Shown: piece by piece, positions 59,724 to 64,000 of the stretch
Position numbering within the stretch: the stretch's first letter is position 1
Layout: each line of letters begins with the position of its first letter
Source: Pegea sp. RAD2-039
Taxonomy: Eukaryota > Chordata > Thaliacea > Salpida > Salpidae
Length of the DNA stretch: 64,000 nucleotides
Assembly: GCA_034620365.1 (NCBI GenBank)
Contig: JAQGEQ010000363.1
Location: forward strand, 744,001-808,000
Reading direction: 5' to 3'
The notes under the pieces: model-generated
What the model was told of the DNA's origin: nothing
What the model saw: only the letters and a program-made list of their open reading frames with translations
The model's database searches: none
Translations under genes and position numbers: made by a program

Positions 59724-60327
59724 CTACGGCTGTTCAACAACATCAGCTGATTCGTGAGTCTTCATCACATCCGGAAGTTCCGGGGGTGCGGAATAATCGC
59801 TGATATCAAACTTTTCATATCCATCTAAAATTTCAAGTAATTAGATGATGCTGTTGATGGTTTTTGAATAATGATTGAGATTTATTAGATGAAAGAACAA
59901 ACCTCCTTCTCGGTAAACTAGTTTAAGGCATGCTGGCAAATGTGCTTTAGCATTGGTTGGGTTTAATCCGTTGGCAGAAAGTGTTAACTTCTCTTCCAAA
60001 AGCTAAATAATTAAAAATAAAAGAAACTTTTTCTAACATAATTGAATATATCTCAATTATAATTATAACCAAGAAGGTGATTGTCTACTTACTTTGTTTG
60101 TGTCCATAAGAAATAGAGAAAACTCATCAGGAGACTTTTTTATTATTCCTTCAAGAACTTTTTTTAACTGCATCACAGTAGCTGTATCCTTTAAGTCCAA
60201 AAATATTGTTGTTGTTGCTCGTCGGATACATAAATACACATTCTATATAAAAGGATTTACATTAGCAATAATCATAAATTTGTTAAGATTTTTCATAAAT
60301 CCTAAAATTTAAAACTTTTACCTCCAT
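59724..60327 (-). CDS. ELOB: Elongin B, ubiquitin-like adaptor
   Basis: A ubiquitin-like partner of elongin C in elongin A transcription complexes and in Cullin2/5 (VHL, SOCS-box) ubiquitin ligases. Four exons (60327-60322, 60242-60093, 60002-59903, 59824-59724) give 118 aa, exactly the human length. Exon 1 codes only Met-Glu. Conserved: the opening MENVYLCIRRATTTIF, the ubiquitin-like LKKVLEGIIKKSPDEFSL, LLEEKLTL, and the C-terminal SAPPELPDVMK, which is nearly identical to human SSPPELPDVMK. A strong acceptor (CTTTTTCAG, AG 60360-60361) lies 32 bases before the ATG. Confidence 0.96.
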
Positions 60328-60361
60328 ATTGGCAAATTCCAAAAGGTTTAAAACAAGGTCT

Positions 60362-61808
60362 GAAAAAGTTACAACATTTGGTTAATTATTTTATAAGACA
60401 TAAAAATTAAAAAATATATATTTTATAGTTTTGTGATTAAGGCTATAAAATTATAATTAAAGCTTATTATGTCATTTAAACCTAAATTTTAACAAAATAA
60501 ATGTTAATTATTTCAAGAATATATATTTTAGTTGTCAATTGTCAACAGTTGGCACTGTACAATTAAAGTTTCTTTTATCTAAAATGAGCAAAATGATATA
60601 AGTAAATATTTATTTGTCTTGATATTCGTTTTAATACTATTAATAAACTATTAAAGTAAACTATTAAGATTTTCAAAGATAAATATAAAATTAACAAAAG
60701 TAAAAGTATAATCAAATACTAAAAAGTTGAATAGGAGCAAAAGTCTTTATAAGAGATTCCAAATAAAATCAGAAAAAAAACAATTTATGATAATAAGGAA
60801 ATATCAGTAAAAGCTGACTAATAATTTCTATTTAAAAGTTTTATTACCAAAACATCAACATTTGATAAAAACAGAAAAAACTAAAATTTTCTTTTATATC
60901 AATTTAGAAGTATTTCAAATATTAGATAAAGTATTATTCACAAAACTTTCATAATACATATATGACACAAATTTGTACCAATAATATCACCAGTAATGCA
61001 CATTTGGATCAGATGTTGGCTAAATTTTGCAATACTTTGAAATAATTGTTACAAATATACAAAGAACTTAGTAGTTACAATAAAATAAGATTTATCTGAT
61101 AGATTAGAGGGATAATGTAAACTAATCTTTTAAAATAATATCAATTGCTACCGATTAATAATTAAAACAGTAGTGAAATACGAATGATTTTTTGGAAAAT
61201 TTTTAAGTGGCGATACAAGAGTTAAGTTGCAGTATCTATTCTAAAAGTTTATATTTTCCGTGGCAACTTTAATAAAAGTAGATGTTAGCAAAATACAAGA
61301 AGAGTTCAAACTAACCGATCAAGTCAAGATAGGTACAAATAATAGTAACGATGCAACAATTTGGCTTATTTGAGAAATGCCTTGGGTTGAGAAAATATCT
61401 TATAAAACTATTTAGCTACTGATTTATGACTAAATAAGTTAATAATTAAATCATTAATGACTTCTAGCATCCTAAATTTAGTCTTTTGTAAAGCTTAAAA
61501 TTTTATGCATCTCGAAGCACTTATCGAAAGACCCGCTCGACAACTTTAATAACAAACAGTGGACTAATAACTTTTTCAATGGGTGACTCCATCACTAAAT
61601 TAAATTTCTCATCTATTAGGAAACTAGGTTAAAAATAGGATTCAAGTAATTGTATGTATACATTAATATATTGCTGCCATTTTCTTCATTTTCTCCACTT
61701 ATTTTGTATTTGTGATTCATAACTTGAATTTAACTATAAACTCTTTAGCTCTTGAAATCATCCTTTTGAGTAATTAGATCTAATTTTTTTATCACCCTTA
61801 GCTTATTT
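60362..61808. other. Spacer, nothing recognised
   Basis: A+T-rich upstream region of elongin B; no supported feature. Confidence 0.5.
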
Positions 61809-62243
61809 TTACATTTTTTCAAAACTTCTTTTAGTTTTTACCTGAGCAAAAACTGTTTTTGAAACTTTTTTAGCTACTTCATTCAGTATAAACTTTTTTG
61901 TATCTCTTGTAGATGCTTTTTTACTATGATTATATAACTTAAACTTACAATTTAATAATAGTTGTAATAAAGCCCACTTTACGAGTACGGTCATGCTGAA
62001 CATGCTCCTAAAAAGATTTTGTTTAAACTTCTTTTCGCGGCCAATTAGTCATCTCTATCTTTCAGCTGTTTGCAGAGAAGAGGGTGCTATTTGGAAAGAT
62101 CTGCTGATGTTAAGTAATTTTATATCGACCCTGCATGCATTCTTAAGTCCAAGAAAAGAAGAGCCGATGATGCGTATGCCTTTTGATAGCTCTTTATACA
62201 ACAAATCCTTTGGGTCGTCTTTTATCCAACAGACATAATTCAA
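61809..62243. other. Unresolved open region, strand uncertain
   Basis: Between about 62050 and 62240 both strands are open for 60-80 codons and G+C is higher than around. The - strand reads DDPKDLLYKELSKGIRIIGS and then a second frame to 61809. The + strand reads FLSPRKEEPMMRMPFDSSLY and contains an acceptor CTATCTTTCAG (62065) and a donor-like TTAA|GTAATT (62112). No family is recognised on either strand; it may be an old mobile-element fragment. Confidence 0.25.
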
Positions 62244-64000
62244 CAGTAGAATATATGTATTTATAATTTTAAATTATTTAAAACTATATTGTTAATAGTT
62301 TTTTGAGAACTTATAATTTATGATTTGCTAATTAATTAAAATATACAATTAAAAATGCCACTTTCTCTTGTTTGTTTTTTTATGTCCTCATGACCACTGA
62401 GCAAATGAAAACATTAGTCACCTGTTTTGCAATAAAAAGCTACTGTTTATAGTATAAGTGAAAATATTGTAGTGTGTATGATACATTGATAAATGTGTAA
62501 AGTTAATTAAAAAAATTATTTTTTTAAATATTGTACTATAAAATAATTTCAACAATTTTTTGAAGGAATTAGATTTTATTAAATAAGTTTTATAAGAAAT
62601 GCTAAAACTTGAAACATTAAAAAAAATGAAAATCTGAATTTCTTGATTTATTAAGCACGAGGATCAACAATTTGATTATGTGGAAATATCTTATTTATAA
62701 GATTATAATTGTGTCATGTTTTACAAGAAGTATTTTTTACACAAAATAATATGTTGACTGTAATTTGTAGCTTATATAATTGTAGCTTTAAGTTTCATAT
62801 GAATAATATGTTTATTGATATTTAGTTCTAAAATTTATTTTATAAAACGAGCTGAAGATTTATCTAAACTTTTATCTCTTTAATATTACTTTTAATGAAA
62901 GATTAGTTCATAAAAGATCTAATTCTTGTTGGTTAACTTGAAACAAAATATTTAATAAAGTCTATTGATTAAATTTCATATAATACTGTTTTTTATGAGC
63001 GTTCAGTTTTCTGATATGTACATAATATATGTTTAATATTTTATGTAAAATATAAATATTTATAAATAAATATTATATTTTATTAAAAATTAATTTGTTC
63101 TTTAACTTCGACTTTTAGTTTTAGCGATTTTGTTTTAATTCTTTTTTATTTTTGACTTCCATTTATTATTGAGGGCAAAATGCATTATTATCTTAAAATC
63201 TTGGTTTACTAAAATTTTTTATTATATTATGCTTTAATATATTTATTCAAAATAGATTATGTTTAATTTTTAACTCTTATAAAAGCTTTCGCTTAACCAA
63301 ATTGTCATATTTGTTGTTTGTTTACTATTTATGATTTTCTTCCTACCCAGCATTGTTAATTATTTGCTGTCTTTAGTTTATGTATTCAACTAGATGTTTA
63401 TTAGCTCATATGCATACAATTATGTTGTACAAATAAATTCCTAAGTGTTATTGGAAATATAAAAGTTTGTTTTTTGTTGATTACTACTTTGTGTTTTATT
63501 GCAGGTTATATCTGCTTATTATATTTCTGTTTTTTACCTCAATAATGTACTTCAACTTAGTATTTTTTTGGTGTGTGGAAATTAGTTTGATTGAAAGTAA
63601 ATATCTTCGCTTGCTTTGTACCTCATTTTACTTTTAGTTGAAAAGATTTATTTAACTAACTTTAAATATTGTTTCTACATGTAGTAGTTGAAAATAAAAT
63701 GTTTGAAAACAATAATTCTGAGAAATATATCAAAAGAGCTTAATAACTTTTTTAATTCATATACTTTTTGAATTTTAAACTAACTTAGATTCATTGATTA
63801 GCTAAATGACTAAATCTTGAGTTTACTGAATCTGATCACTTTTTTCTAATAAACTTTGAAACTACTTATTAATATACTTTATATAATGTTTTCATATATG
63901 ATCATAGTTTTGTTGAAAATTTGTTGTATGAATTTTAAACAACTCTTAGCCGTCAGAGCAAATTTCTTTATTTTTTTACTTTATTAGTTTTTAATCTTTA
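62244..64000. other. No gene seen
   Basis: A+T-rich sequence to the end of the window with stops in all frames. Confidence 0.5.

Overview
The window is a piece of a metazoan nuclear genome. It is strongly A+T-rich by eye, with split genes whose introns are often only about 45-60 bases, and with bilaterian/cnidarian-type cell-biology genes (ADAM10, the polarity MAGUK PALS1, a vinculin/alpha-catenin relative, two Ly6/uPAR genes). Two features narrow the lineage. Nearly every gene has a 3' splice acceptor a few bases before its ATG with no visible partner exon, as expected with spliced-leader (SL) trans-splicing. One ADAM10 intron is a textbook U12 AT-AC intron, so the minor spliceosome is present and a typical nematode is unlikely. 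A hydrozoan, a flatworm or another SL-using invertebrate would fit; the species cannot be fixed from the sequence alone.

Layout. 1-14 kb is gene-poor and holds two orphan exons, a tRNA-Ser-like relic and LINE fragments. 14-24.4 kb (+ strand) carries riboflavin kinase, the 12-exon COQ8A/ADCK3, a LINE fragment, TMEM203 and COA1. 24.4-27.2 kb (- strand) carries TADA1 (SAGA subunit, tail-to-tail with COA1 and overlapping it) and TRAPPC3. 29-35.5 kb is a direct duplication of a ~2.6-2.9 kb segment containing decayed Tigger/Jerky-type transposase and exon-like pieces on both strands. 36.8-47.4 kb (- strand) carries ADAM10 (17 exons, 751 aa), an unrecognised coiled-coil gene and an intronless vinculin-family gene. 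50-53.5 kb (+) carries PALS1 with a minisatellite intron. 56.2-60.3 kb (- strand) carries two tandem Ly6/uPAR genes and elongin B. The rest, including 60.4-64 kb, shows no convincing gene.

The genes form no single pathway. COQ8A (ubiquinone synthesis) and COA1 (cytochrome oxidase assembly) are mitochondrial. RFK makes FMN, TMEM203 is an ER protein, TRAPPC3 acts in ER-Golgi traffic, and TADA1 and elongin B act in transcription or ubiquitin ligases. PALS1, ADAM10, the vinculin relative and the Ly6 proteins act at the cell surface or junctions. All multi-exon models were built by hand from splice consensus, reading phase and remembered family sequence. The close agreement of lengths (ADAM10 751 aa, elongin B 118 aa, TRAPPC3 180 aa, TADA1 323 aa, TMEM203 132 aa) supports them.
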